64,000 nucleotides of DNA from Pseudomonas sp. B21-015 (GTDB taxonomy: Bacteria; Pseudomonadota; Gammaproteobacteria; Pseudomonadales; Pseudomonadaceae). The stretch spans positions 930,001 through 994,000 of the forward strand of contig NZ_CP087196.1 in the NCBI RefSeq assembly GCF_024749285.1, in the 5' to 3' direction. Shown piece after piece: positions 9,332 through 17,783 of this stretch; the stretch's first letter is position 1; each line of letters begins with the position of its first letter. The position numbers were made by a program, and so were the translations under genes. Under the pieces are notes generated by a model. It saw nothing but the letters and a program-made list of their open reading frames with translations, did no database searches and had not been told where the DNA came from.

Positions 9332-9434
9332 GGGAATGTATTGCAGTTCATGACCAAACCCGTGAGGCAACCTGTCACGCGGCAATAGACCACACCGTCC
9401 ATCGGCAAAAATGCGACTACTCTTTCAACATTGC

Positions 9435-9448
9435 TTGATCCAGATCAA
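9435..9448. promoter_or_regulatory. ANR/FNR box upstream of cioAB
   Basis: TTGATCCAGATCAA is a perfect match to the FNR/ANR consensus TTGAT-N4-ATCAA. It lies 161 bases before the cioA start. In P. aeruginosa, cioAB is kept low at low oxygen by ANR, so a repressing site here fits that biology. Confidence 0.8.
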
Positions 9449-9609
9449 GACCCTTCGTGGAATTGATCGGGTGGCCTGATGGCCAGATTCCCTACGTTGT
9501 GATGATGGTAGAAAAAGAACGAATTCAAATTCGCCACACTCCATATCCGTGGGGGCAGTGGGTGCAGGCCGCAAGCCTTCAGCCGGTATTACCTGACAGA
9601 GGAAGACTT

Positions 9610-11049
9610 ATGTTCGGTTTGGAGGCACTTGATCTCGCCCGGATTCAGTTTGCGTTCACCATTTCGTTCCACATCCTGTTCCCGGCCATCACCATTGGCC
9701 TGGCGAGTTACCTGGCGGTGCTCGAAGGCCTGTGGCTGAAGACGCACAATGGCACTTACCGCGATCTGTACCATTTCTGGTCGAAGATCTTTGCCGTCAA
9801 CTTCGGTATGGGCGTGGTGTCCGGTTTGGTCATGGCCTATCAGTTCGGTACCAACTGGAGCCGATTCTCGGATTTCGCCGGTTCCGTGACCGGGCCGTTA
9901 TTGACCTACGAAGTACTCACCGCCTTTTTCCTCGAAGCCGGTTTCCTTGGCGTCATGCTGTTCGGCTGGAACAAGGTCGGGCGCAAGCTGCACTTCTTCG
10001 CCACGGTCATGGTGGCCATCGGCACCCTTATTTCGACCTTCTGGATTCTGGCCTCCAACAGTTGGATGCAGACTCCGCAAGGCTACGAAATCATCAATGG
10101 CCAGGTCATTCCGGTGGACTGGCTGGCGATTATCTTCAACCCGTCGTTCCCTTACCGCCTGATGCACATGGCCACGGCGGCGTTCGTGGCTACCGCTTTC
10201 TTCGTCGGTTCGTCGGCGGCCTGGCACTTGTTGCGTGGCAAGGACAACCCGGCGATCCGCACCATGCTCTCGATGGCCATGTGGATGGCCTTGATCGTGG
10301 CGCCGATTCAGGCCGTCATCGGTGACTTCCACGGCCTCAATACCCTTAAGCACCAGCCGGCGAAAATCGCTGCGATCGAAGGCCACTGGGAAAATGTTGG
10401 CGATGAACCGACCCCGTTGATCCTGTTCGGCTGGCCGGACATGAAAGCCGAAAAGACCAAATTCGCGGTCGAGATTCCGTATCTGGGCAGCCTGATCCTG
10501 ACCCACACCATGGACAAGCAAGTACCGGCGCTCAAGGAGTTCCCGCCTGAAGACCGGCCGAATTCGACCATCGTCTTCTGGTCGTTCCGGATCATGGTCG
10601 GCCTGGGTTTCCTGATGATCTTCACCGGTCTGTGGAGCCTGTGGCTGCGCAAGCGTGACAAGCTGTATACCTCGCGTCCGTTCCTGTACCTGGCGTTGTG
10701 GATGGGGCCGTCCGGTCTGATCGCGATCCTCGCCGGCTGGTTCACCACTGAAATCGGTCGTCAGCCATGGGTGGTTTATGGGCTGATGCGCACGGCGGAT
10801 GCGTCCTCCGGGCACAGCTTCGTGCAGATGAGCATCACCTTGATCATGTTCGTTGTGGTGTATTTCGCGCTGTTCGGTGCCGGCCTTGGCTACATGATGC
10901 GCCTGGTGCGCAAAGGGCCGAAGGTCGACGAAGGCAAGGAAACCAACGAAGGCGGTCCTGGCCAGAAACGTACGCCGGCCCGCCCGCTGTCCGCAGCCGA
11001 TGACAACGGTGACGGTGATCACAACCACAGCCTGAACAAGGAGATTTGA
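9610..11049 (+). CDS. cioA: Cyanide-insensitive bd-type quinol oxidase, subunit I
   Basis: A 479-residue cytochrome bd subunit I. It has about nine transmembrane helices; His in IQFAFTISFHILFP is the expected distal haem b595 ligand, and GWFTTEIGRQPWVVYG is a CydA signature. The Q-loop (about residues 245-330, GDFHGLNTLKHQPAKIAAIEGHWEN) is short, as in the cyanide-insensitive CioA group. With CioB it oxidises ubiquinol and reduces oxygen to water without cytochrome c. The ATG at 9610, after AGAGGAAGACTT, is preferred to the upstream in-frame start because it begins at the conserved MFGLEALDLARIQFA. The C-terminus is polar and rich in Asp, His and Asn. CioB follows after 3 bases. Confidence 0.95.
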   Translation: MFGLEALDLARIQFAFTISFHILFPAITIGLASYLAVLEGLWLKTHNGTYRDLYHFWSKIFAVNFGMGVVSGLVMAYQFGTNWSRFSDFAGSVTGPLLTYEVLTAFFLEAGFLGVMLFGWNKVGRKLHFFATVMVAIGTLISTFWILASNSWMQTPQGYEIINGQVIPVDWLAIIFNPSFPYRLMHMATAAFVATAFFVGSSAAWHLLRGKDNPAIRTMLSMAMWMALIVAPIQAVIGDFHGLNTLKHQPAKIAAIEGHWENVGDEPTPLILFGWPDMKAEKTKFAVEIPYLGSLILTHTMDKQVPALKEFPPEDRPNSTIVFWSFRIMVGLGFLMIFTGLWSLWLRKRDKLYTSRPFLYLALWMGPSGLIAILAGWFTTEIGRQPWVVYGLMRTADASSGHSFVQMSITLIMFVVVYFALFGAGLGYMMRLVRKGPKVDEGKETNEGGPGQKRTPARPLSAADDNGDGDHNHSLNKEI

Positions 11050-11052
11050 ATC

Positions 11053-12060
11053 ATGGGTATTGATCTTCCGCTGATCTGGGCCGTGATCATCATCTTCGGC
11101 ATCATGATGTACGTGGTCATGGACGGCTTCGACCTGGGGATCGGGATTCTTTTCCCGTTCATCAAGGGCAAGACCGACCGTGATGTGATGATGAACACCG
11201 TCGCCCCGGTCTGGGACGGCAACGAAACCTGGCTGGTATTGGGCGGCGCGGCCTTGTTCGGCGCCTTCCCGCTAGCCTATTCGGTGGTGCTCTCGGCGTT
11301 GTACCTGCCGCTGATTTTCATGCTGATCGGGCTGATTTTCCGCGGCGTGGCTTTCGAGTTCCGCTTCAAGGCCAAGGACGCCAAGCGCCACCTCTGGGAC
11401 AAGGCGTTCATTGGCGGTTCGATCGCCGCAACCTTCTTTCAGGGCGTGGCGTTGGGGGCGTTCATCGATGGGCTGCCAGTGGTCAACCGTCAGTTCGCCG
11501 GTGGCTCACTGGACTGGCTGACGCCGTTCACGATGTTCTGCGGTGCGGCGTTGGTGGTGGCTTACGCGCTGCTCGGCTGCACCTGGCTGATCATGAAGAC
11601 CGAAGGCAAGCTGCAGGAACAGATGCATGACCTGGCGCGGCCATTGTCCTTCGTGTTGCTGGCGGTGATTGGCATCGTCAGCATCTGGACGCCGTTGGCC
11701 CATGCCGAGATCGCCGCACGCTGGTTCACCCTGCCGAATTTGTTCTGGTTCCTGCCGGTGCCGATTCTGGTGCTGGTGACCCTGTACGGTTTGATTCGCG
11801 CGGTGGCCCGCAACGCGCATTACACGCCATTCCTGCTGACCCTGGTGCTGATCTTCCTCGGCTACAGCGGCCTGGGTATCAGCCTGTGGCCGAACATCGT
11901 GCCGCCGTCGATCTCGATCTGGGACGCTGCCGCGCCGCCGCAAAGCCAGGGCTTCATGCTGGTGGGTACGCTGTTCATCATCCCGTTCATCCTGGGTTAC
12001 ACCTTCTGGAGCTACTACGTGTTCCGCGGCAAGGTCACCCATGAAGATGGTTACCACTAG
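11053..12060 (+). CDS. cioB: Cyanide-insensitive bd-type quinol oxidase, subunit II
   Basis: A 335-residue CydB-family subunit with eight or nine transmembrane helices. The N-terminal signature is WAVIIIFGIMMYVVMDGFDLGIG, followed by APVWDGNETWLVLGGAALFG. It pairs with CioA in the inner membrane. It begins 3 bases after cioA and is followed by a small membrane-protein gene, so the three look like one operon under the ANR-box promoter. Confidence 0.95.
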   Translation: MGIDLPLIWAVIIIFGIMMYVVMDGFDLGIGILFPFIKGKTDRDVMMNTVAPVWDGNETWLVLGGAALFGAFPLAYSVVLSALYLPLIFMLIGLIFRGVAFEFRFKAKDAKRHLWDKAFIGGSIAATFFQGVALGAFIDGLPVVNRQFAGGSLDWLTPFTMFCGAALVVAYALLGCTWLIMKTEGKLQEQMHDLARPLSFVLLAVIGIVSIWTPLAHAEIAARWFTLPNLFWFLPVPILVLVTLYGLIRAVARNAHYTPFLLTLVLIFLGYSGLGISLWPNIVPPSISIWDAAAPPQSQGFMLVGTLFIIPFILGYTFWSYYVFRGKVTHEDGYH

Positions 12061-12108
12061 CGACTACGGCGCAGGATTGATACCTGCGCCGTTGCAGAGG
12101 AGAAAGCG

Positions 12109-12279
12109 ATGATGGCTGGCAAACCTGATTTGCAGGAAATCGAAGCCGCCGAGAAAAAGCCGCTATGGCAGCGACTCGGCTGGCTGGCGATGATCTGGAC
12201 CGGCAGCGTCGTGGCACTGTTCATCGTGGCCAGCCTGATGCGCATGTTCATGAACGCCGCGGGCCTGAGCACCCACTGA
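12109..12279 (+). CDS. Small single-pass membrane protein of the cio operon (DUF2474-like)
   Basis: A 56-residue protein starting MMAGKPDLQEIEAAEKKPLW, with one transmembrane helix (about residues 22-45, LGWLAMIWTGSVVALFIVAS) and a short C-terminal tail. It is too short for most gene finders. GAGGAGAAAGCG gives a strong ribosome site, and there are two possible ATG codons in tandem. Its position directly after cioB matches the DUF2474 proteins that follow bd-type oxidases in proteobacteria, in the manner of CydX for CydAB. A role in oxidase assembly or stability is inference. Confidence 0.8.
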   Translation: MMAGKPDLQEIEAAEKKPLWQRLGWLAMIWTGSVVALFIVASLMRMFMNAAGLSTH

Positions 12280-12314
12280 AATTCCCATCCCGTTGCCTTG
12301 CGGCACGGATTTAC

Positions 12315-12340
12315 AACCCTCCCGCGATGGAGGGTTTTTT
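12315..12340. terminator. Rho-independent terminator after the cio operon
   Basis: The stem AACCCTCC/GGAGGGTT with a 6-base loop is followed by TTTTTT on the plus strand. It lies between the converging cio operon and rlmG and may also serve the latter. Confidence 0.85.
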
Positions 12341-12348
12341 GTGCGCGG

Positions 12349-13473
12349 TTATTTGCGGGCTTTGAGAATCACGAACTTGGGGGTGGCTGCTACTTGCTCG
12401 ACGCCGCGGAACAACCGCGCAAGCTTGCTGTGATAGCCCAGATGACGGTTGCCGACGATGTACAGCGCGCCGCCTACCACCAGCGCTTCGCGCGCCTGCT
12501 GGAACATCCGCCAGGCCAGGAAATCACCGACTACTTGCTGTTGGTGAAACGGTGGATTGCACAGCACCACGTCCAGGGATTGGGGTTCCTGGCCAGCCAA
12601 CCCATCGCCGGCCCGCACAATCACGTCACGATCACCCAGTGCCGCGCGCCAGTTTTCAGCGGCCGATTGCACGGCCATGAATGACTCGTCCACCAGGGTG
12701 TATTGGGCCTCGGGGTTTTGCAGGGCACTGGCGATCGCCAGCACGCCGTTGCCACACCCCAGATCGGCGACACGCGCTGCGCCGAGGTTCTTCGGCAAGT
12801 GCGGCAAAAAGGCCCGTGTGCCGATATCCAGTCCTTCGCGGCAGAACACATTCGCGTGATTGAGCAGTTCGATTGCAGGCTCGTCGAGTCGATAGCGGGT
12901 CGGGTATGCAGAGATCGCGCAGGCTTTGACTTCGGGCGTGGCGATCAGCAGTCGAGCCTTCTTCACGGCCAGCGAGGCTTGCACCGGGCCGATGTAGCGC
13001 TCCAGCAGATCGCCAGCGGCGCGTGGCAGATGCTTCACCATCGCGGCCGCAACCACTTGAGCGCCGGGAGCCAATTGACCCTGTAGCCGAATCAGTTGCT
13101 CTTCCAGCAAGGCCAGGGTTTTCGGTACCCGGATCAAGACCCGGTCAAACGGCCCGACGAACGCTTCGCTGGCAGGCACCTTCGACACCGCATCAAACGC
13201 CTGGCCGTTGCGTATCAGGTTTTTTTCCAGTCCCTGAAAGGCTAGAAACGAATCGCCGCTGCTGGTCACCCGGACCTTGCCCACCAGGCTGGCGGCCAAT
13301 GCGCCGAAGCTGTCGTTGAGCACCAGCACTCGGATATCGGCTGTCGGTTGTTGTCCGGCCAGATGATTGAGCAGGTATTCGTCTGCGGCATCAAACGCTT
13401 GCAGCGGTTCGTTCTGCTGTTCTGGCTGGCGGATCAGGTCGAGTCGAGCGAAGGGGGTTTCGAGCAGAGGCAT
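12349..13473 (-). CDS. rlmG: 23S rRNA (guanine-1835-N2)-methyltransferase
   Basis: A 374-residue protein with the RsmC/RlmG double-domain layout. The N-terminal half is a degenerate methyltransferase fold. The C-terminal half carries the active SAM site VADLGCGNGVLAIASA (about residue 237) and the N2-guanine motif VVLCNPPFHQ (about residue 310). It methylates G1835 of 23S rRNA. The length matches E. coli RlmG (378) rather than RsmC (343). It converges with the cio operon. Confidence 0.9.
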   Translation of the reverse strand: MPLLETPFARLDLIRQPEQQNEPLQAFDAADEYLLNHLAGQQPTADIRVLVLNDSFGALAASLVGKVRVTSSGDSFLAFQGLEKNLIRNGQAFDAVSKVPASEAFVGPFDRVLIRVPKTLALLEEQLIRLQGQLAPGAQVVAAAMVKHLPRAAGDLLERYIGPVQASLAVKKARLLIATPEVKACAISAYPTRYRLDEPAIELLNHANVFCREGLDIGTRAFLPHLPKNLGAARVADLGCGNGVLAIASALQNPEAQYTLVDESFMAVQSAAENWRAALGDRDVIVRAGDGLAGQEPQSLDVVLCNPPFHQQQVVGDFLAWRMFQQAREALVVGGALYIVGNRHLGYHSKLARLFRGVEQVAATPKFVILKARK

Positions 13474-13548
13474 GAGGCAGGGGGCTCTGGGTAGTCAACG
13501 AAGGATAATCAAGCGGGGGCCCGTCGCTCAGGGGCGTTGTAGCGGGCG

Positions 13549-13605
13549 GATCCATCCGAGTGGGCTGCGTCGTGGGATTTCCCACGTCATCACTCAGGAT
13601 GGATC
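13549..13605. other. Three-tier palindrome in an otherwise empty gap
   Basis: GATCCATCC (13549-13557) pairs with GGATGGATC (13597-13605), GAGTG (13558-13562) pairs with CACTC (13591-13595), and CGTGGGA/TCCCACG (13571-13586) forms the tip. A run of seven T follows at 13618. It resembles none of the REPIN families in this window. It could be a terminator, the 3' end of a small RNA, or a mobile-element remnant. Confidence 0.5.
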
Positions 13606-13664
13606 GCAGATGGTACGTTTTTTTGTTCTGGATTACTTGCAGGGATTACCGGATTCGAACAGTT

Positions 13665-14375
13665 TTAGATAACGCCTTCCCTTGCTGCTCTGATCACCGC
13701 CGCAATCTTGTTGTTGACGCCGAATTTGCGGATGGTGTTTTGTAAATGGAACCGTACCGTGCTTTCACTCAGGTTGAGGATGGTCGCGATCTCCCATGCC
13801 GTCTTGCCGTTGGCTGAATATTTCAGCACTTCAATTTCTCGGGATGATAAATGCACGGTGTCCGGATTCAGCGAGGAGGCAGGCAGGTCTTTCACGGCAA
13901 GCCCGTGCAGGTGCCGGCTGATGAACATCGCGTAGCCCAGATTTTCATACATATCATGCGTAGTAATCGGGCAGTGGCTTCTGGCCAGGCTTAGCATGCT
14001 GCAAAGTCCGTTCTTATCATGAACGGATTGGGACCAGCCATAGTGCAAACCTTGCTTTTTTTGTGTTTGCCACAGCGCTGGTGTCTTTGAGAAGACTTCC
14101 TCCTGCCAAAGAATCGGCATTTCGGAGCGATTGCAGTGGGCTAGTATTGGATCGATCTCACTGAAATGTTCTTGTTCATATTGGGTGTTCCATTCGCTAG
14201 AGTAGTTATTCAAATTGATCTTATGATGGGGGATCCCTCGTGTTCGGGGTATTACTGAAAATGCGCAGAAATTAAAGCCCAGGTTTTTAACGAGATTGAG
14301 AGAAATCTCGTACGCGGTCTCTAAATTCTGGGCGTAAGAAAGCTGCATTAGCTGTGATTCCTTCCACGCTTTCAT
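13665..14375 (-). CDS. LuxR-family solo regulator with an AHL-binding domain
   Basis: A 236-residue quorum-sensing regulator. The N-terminal autoinducer domain keeps the invariant residues Trp62, Tyr66, Asp75, Pro76 and Trp90, with exactly the spacing of TraR Trp57/Tyr61/Asp70/Pro71/Trp85. The C-terminal LuxR helix-turn-helix reads LSSREIEVLKYSANGKTAWE. The start at 14375 (MKAWKESQ) follows GGAG by 7 bases; the longer frame to 14543 adds a Cys/Lys-rich stretch unlike the family. No luxI homologue is nearby, so it is a solo that may sense acyl-homoserine lactones made elsewhere. Its GC content falls to about 38% in places, unlike its neighbours, which suggests acquisition. Confidence 0.88.
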   Translation of the reverse strand: MKAWKESQLMQLSYAQNLETAYEISLNLVKNLGFNFCAFSVIPRTRGIPHHKINLNNYSSEWNTQYEQEHFSEIDPILAHCNRSEMPILWQEEVFSKTPALWQTQKKQGLHYGWSQSVHDKNGLCSMLSLARSHCPITTHDMYENLGYAMFISRHLHGLAVKDLPASSLNPDTVHLSSREIEVLKYSANGKTAWEIATILNLSESTVRFHLQNTIRKFGVNNKIAAVIRAAREGVI

Positions 14376-14668
14376 CTGGTAACTCCGTGCGGCTTCCTTG
14401 GGGGTGCGGATTGGATCCTGGATCCAGCACGTTACAGATTGTAAGAGAATTCCTATATGTATGCTGAATTTTTTTCGTTCTTGAAGACGCTTGCAACTGC
14501 ATAACCGGTTCTTGGCTTTATTACTACGGACTAACAGACTCAATGCCAGATGTAATCATTTTTATTGTTGTGCTGTTTGGTTTGTGGCCTAAAAGACATT
14601 ACAAATCACCGGTGTTTATGCTGCTTGCTTTGCGGGACACTGGGGTTATCTGTTGAATGGAGCGCCCC

Positions 14669-15445
14669 ATGACTGCCAGTGCGGAAAAATTCACTCGCCA
14701 GACCTTGCTTGAGGTCCAGCCATTGACCCCAAACCTGTTCACCCTGCGCACCACCAGGGACCCGGGCTTTCGTTTTCGCGGCGGGCAATTCGCCCGGCTG
14801 GGCGTGACCAAGGCAGACGGCAGTACGGTATGGCGGGCTTATTCCATGGTGTCTTCGCCCTATGACGAGTTCCTTGAGTTCTTCTCCATTGTTGTGCCGG
14901 GAGGGGAATTCACCAGTGAGCTGAGCCGCCTGGAAGTCGGCGATACACTGCTGGTCGACCGACAGGCCTTTGGTTATCTGACGCTGGATCGCTTCGTTGA
15001 TGGCCGTGACCTCTGGTTGTTATCCACAGGTACGGGCCTGGCGCCGTTCCTGTCGATCCTGCAGGACTTCGAGGTTTGGGAAAGATTCGAACGCATCATC
15101 CTGGTCTACAGCGTGCGCGAAGCGCGGGAGTTGGCGTACCAGGAACTGATAACGGGGCTGGCACAGCGTGACTATCTGGCCGAGTACGCGCACAAGCTGC
15201 AGCTCATAACGACCGTCACCCGTGAACAGCATCCGGGGGCCTTGAATGGGCGGATCACGAGGCTCATGGAAAGTGGTGAGCTGGAACGGACGGCCGGTGT
15301 AGCGCTGACGGCCGAGCAGTCGCGGGTGATGCTCTGCGGTAATCCACAGATGATCGATGACATGCGCCAGCTATTGAAACAACGGGACATGCACTTGAGC
15401 CTCAGTCGACGACCTGGCCAAGTGGCAGTGGAAAACTACTGGTAA
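14669..15445 (+). CDS. fpr: Ferredoxin/flavodoxin-NADP+ reductase
   Basis: A 258-residue FAD enzyme. It has the FAD-binding motif RAYSMVSSPYDE, the pyrophosphate/NADP region LLSTGTGLAPFLSIL, and MLCGNPQM near the C-terminus. It ends in VAVENYW, the terminal aromatic pattern of E. coli-type Fpr, rather than the longer C-terminus of the FprA subclass. It shuttles electrons between NADPH and ferredoxin or flavodoxin and is often linked to oxidative stress. The ATG at 14669 follows GGAGCGCCCC; the ATG at 14657 is less well placed. Confidence 0.88.
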   Translation: MTASAEKFTRQTLLEVQPLTPNLFTLRTTRDPGFRFRGGQFARLGVTKADGSTVWRAYSMVSSPYDEFLEFFSIVVPGGEFTSELSRLEVGDTLLVDRQAFGYLTLDRFVDGRDLWLLSTGTGLAPFLSILQDFEVWERFERIILVYSVREARELAYQELITGLAQRDYLAEYAHKLQLITTVTREQHPGALNGRITRLMESGELERTAGVALTAEQSRVMLCGNPQMIDDMRQLLKQRDMHLSLSRRPGQVAVENYW

Positions 15446-15447
15446 AC

Positions 15448-15469
15448 AAACGGCGCCGAGGCGCCGTTT
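15448..15469. terminator. Bidirectional terminator between fpr and mscL
   Basis: The perfect stem AAACGGCGCC/GGCGCCGTTT lies 2 bases after the fpr stop and 17 bases before the mscL stop on the other strand. Confidence 0.8.
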
Positions 15470-15485
15470 CTGGGGCAATCGGTCA

Positions 15486-15899
15486 TCAGGGCCGATTGTT
15501 CTGAGCCTTGAGCAGATCGCGGATCTCGCTCAGCAGCTCTTCTTCCTTGGTCGGAACCGGCGGCAGGGTTGGCGCAACGGCTTCTTCGCGTTTCAGTCGG
15601 TTGATGGCCTTGACGCCCATGAAGATCGCGAAGGCGACAATGATGAAGTCGATCATGCTCTGGATGAACTTACCGTAGGCCAGCATCACTGCCGGGACAT
15701 CGCCGTTGGCGGCCTTGAGCGTAATGGCCAGGTCACTGAAGTCTACCCCACCGATCAGCAAGCCAATGGGCGGCATCACCACGTCGCCGACAAACGACGT
15801 AACGATTTTGCCGAAGGCGGCACCGATGATGATACCGACGGCCATGTCGACCACATTACCTTTGACCGCGAAGGCCTTGAACTCACTTATCACGCCCAT
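15486..15899 (-). CDS. mscL: Large-conductance mechanosensitive channel
   Basis: A 137-residue channel subunit. The N-terminus [28 protein letters not shown] is the MscL signature. There are two transmembrane helices (about residues 15-45 and 75-100), and the cytoplasmic C-terminal helix bundle ends in [12 protein letters not shown]. The pentamer opens under membrane tension to release solutes during osmotic downshock. Confidence 0.97.
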   Translation of the reverse strand: MGVISEFKAFAVKGNVVDMAVGIIIGAAFGKIVTSFVGDVVMPPIGLLIGGVDFSDLAITLKAANGDVPAVMLAYGKFIQSMIDFIIVAFAIFMGVKAINRLKREEAVAPTLPPVPTKEEELLSEIRDLLKAQNNRP

Positions 15900-16184
15900 A
15901 GGTTATTCCCTTGTTACAGATGAGGTTGGTGAACGCAGTGTAAATCAGCAAGGCGGCTCCTGCTCGAAACACCTTCTTACAATGCTTGCCCTTATCGACC
16001 CGCCTTCTGGCAATAAGTTTACAAAGTGCCACCAATCGCGCGCGTTTACCCGCTCTAGGCCGGGCTTTCCAGAACCTTTTCGCTATCGGCCCGGTACGGG
16101 ATTTCTATTTATGTTTTGGCCTTCGGGTCACTAGCCTCTGTGGTGCGCACCTGGATGCGCCTTATAAAATCAGAGGAAACATCC

Positions 16185-17726
16185 ATGACAACTCCCCTTG
16201 GCCTCGGGGCTTTTCCCCTCCGTCGTACCCTTGGCGTTCTGACCGCTAGCCTGCTGTCCTTCTCCGTCAACGCCGCGACGTTGACCCGCGATAACGGTGC
16301 CGCCGTCGGCGACAACCAGAACTCGCAAACCGCCGGCGCGACCGGGCCGGTGCTGTTGCAAGACGTACAATTGATCCAGAAACTCCAGCGTTTCGACCGT
16401 GAACGCATTCCCGAACGCGTGGTGCATGCCCGCGGTACTGGCGCCCATGGCACGTTCACCGTGACCGACGACCTCAGTGACCTGACCAAGGCCAAGGTAT
16501 TCGCCGGCGGCCAGAGCACGCCGGTATTCGTGCGTTTCTCTGCGGTGGTGCACGGCAATCATTCGCCGGAAACCTTGCGTGACCCGCGTGGTTTCGCCAC
16601 CAAGTTCTACACCGCAGACGGCAACTGGGACCTGGTCGGCAACAATTTCCCGACTTTCTTCATTCGCGACGCCATCAAGTTTCCAGATATGGTCCACGCC
16701 TTCAAGCCGGACCCGCGCACCAACCTTGACGACGACTCCCGCCGTTTCGACTTCTTCTCCCATGTTCCTGAAGCCACTCGCACCTTGACCGAGTTGTATT
16801 CCAACTCCGGCACGCCGGCCAGTTATCGGGAGATGGACGGCAATGGTGTACATGCCTACAAGTTGGTTAATGCCAAAGGTGAAGTTAACTATGTAAAGTT
16901 TCACTGGAAAAGTTTGCAGGGGATAAAAAATCTCGACCCCAAAGAAGTTGCCGGTGTTCAAGGTAAAGATTACAGTCATATGACTAATGACTTGGTCGCT
17001 CACATTAACAAGGGTGACTTTCCAAAGTGGGACTTGTACGTCCAGGTTCTAAAACCTCAAGATTTGTCCAAGTTTGATTTCGATCCATTGGACGCCACCA
17101 AAATCTGGCCCGGTGTTCCTGAACGAAAAGTTGGACAAATGGTGTTGAACCGTAATCCGGCGAATGTTTTTCAGGAAACCGAACAAGTGGCCATGGCGCC
17201 AGCCAATTTAGTTCCGGGTATCGAACCTTCGGAAGATCGCTTGTTGCAGGGACGAGTGTTCTCGTATGCCGATACCCAACTGTATCGTCTGGGGGCCAAT
17301 GCTCTGCAACTGCCAATCAACGCCCCCAAAATTACCGTGAACAACGGTAATCAGGATGGCGCAATGAACACTGGCGCCAGCAGCACGGGCGTGAATTACC
17401 AGCCAAGTCGTTTGCTGCCCCGTGAAGAGCCGCAAACCGCGCGTTACAGCCAGTCGACCCTGTCGGGCAGCACGCAGCAGGCGAAGATTCAGCGTGAGCA
17501 GAACTTCAAGCAGGCCGGCGATCTGTATCGTTCGTTCAACCAGAAGGAACGTCTGGATCTGATCGACAGCTTCGGCGGCTCCCTGGCCACCACCGATGAC
17601 GAGAGCAAGCACATCATCCTGTCCTTTCTCTATAAGGCCGACCCGGAATACGGGACAGGGGTGACCAAGGTGGCCAAGGGTGATCTGGCCCGAGTCAAGG
17701 CACTGGCAGCCAAACTGGTCGATTGA
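16185..17726 (+). CDS. katB: Periplasmic-type catalase with signal peptide
   Basis: A 513-residue clade 3-type haem catalase, the same length as P. aeruginosa KatB. A signal peptide (cleavage near FSVNA-A) precedes the catalase core. The catalytic His lies in RERIPERVVHARGTGAHGTF, the essential Asn in GNNFPTFFIRDAIKFPD, and the proximal haem Tyr in GRVFSYADTQLYRLG. It decomposes hydrogen peroxide. ankB follows, as in the katB-ankB operon of P. aeruginosa. About 300 bases in the middle (16861-17160) fall to roughly 43% GC with altered codon use, while the encoded catalase stays intact. Confidence 0.95.
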   Translation: MTTPLGLGAFPLRRTLGVLTASLLSFSVNAATLTRDNGAAVGDNQNSQTAGATGPVLLQDVQLIQKLQRFDRERIPERVVHARGTGAHGTFTVTDDLSDLTKAKVFAGGQSTPVFVRFSAVVHGNHSPETLRDPRGFATKFYTADGNWDLVGNNFPTFFIRDAIKFPDMVHAFKPDPRTNLDDDSRRFDFFSHVPEATRTLTELYSNSGTPASYREMDGNGVHAYKLVNAKGEVNYVKFHWKSLQGIKNLDPKEVAGVQGKDYSHMTNDLVAHINKGDFPKWDLYVQVLKPQDLSKFDFDPLDATKIWPGVPERKVGQMVLNRNPANVFQETEQVAMAPANLVPGIEPSEDRLLQGRVFSYADTQLYRLGANALQLPINAPKITVNNGNQDGAMNTGASSTGVNYQPSRLLPREEPQTARYSQSTLSGSTQQAKIQREQNFKQAGDLYRSFNQKERLDLIDSFGGSLATTDDESKHIILSFLYKADPEYGTGVTKVAKGDLARVKALAAKLVD

Positions 17727-17783
17727 TCTATCTGTCTGAAGCGGGGCCTCACGCGAGGTCCCGTCTGATCAAGGAGCGTTGCC

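Noticed and set aside
14376..14668. Lux box near the LuxR solo
   Set aside because: No 18-20 base palindrome of the lux-box type could be found in the gap.
16020..16184. OxyR site upstream of katB
   Set aside because: CTAT/ATAG-like words occur but not in the spacing of the OxyR consensus; too weak to report.
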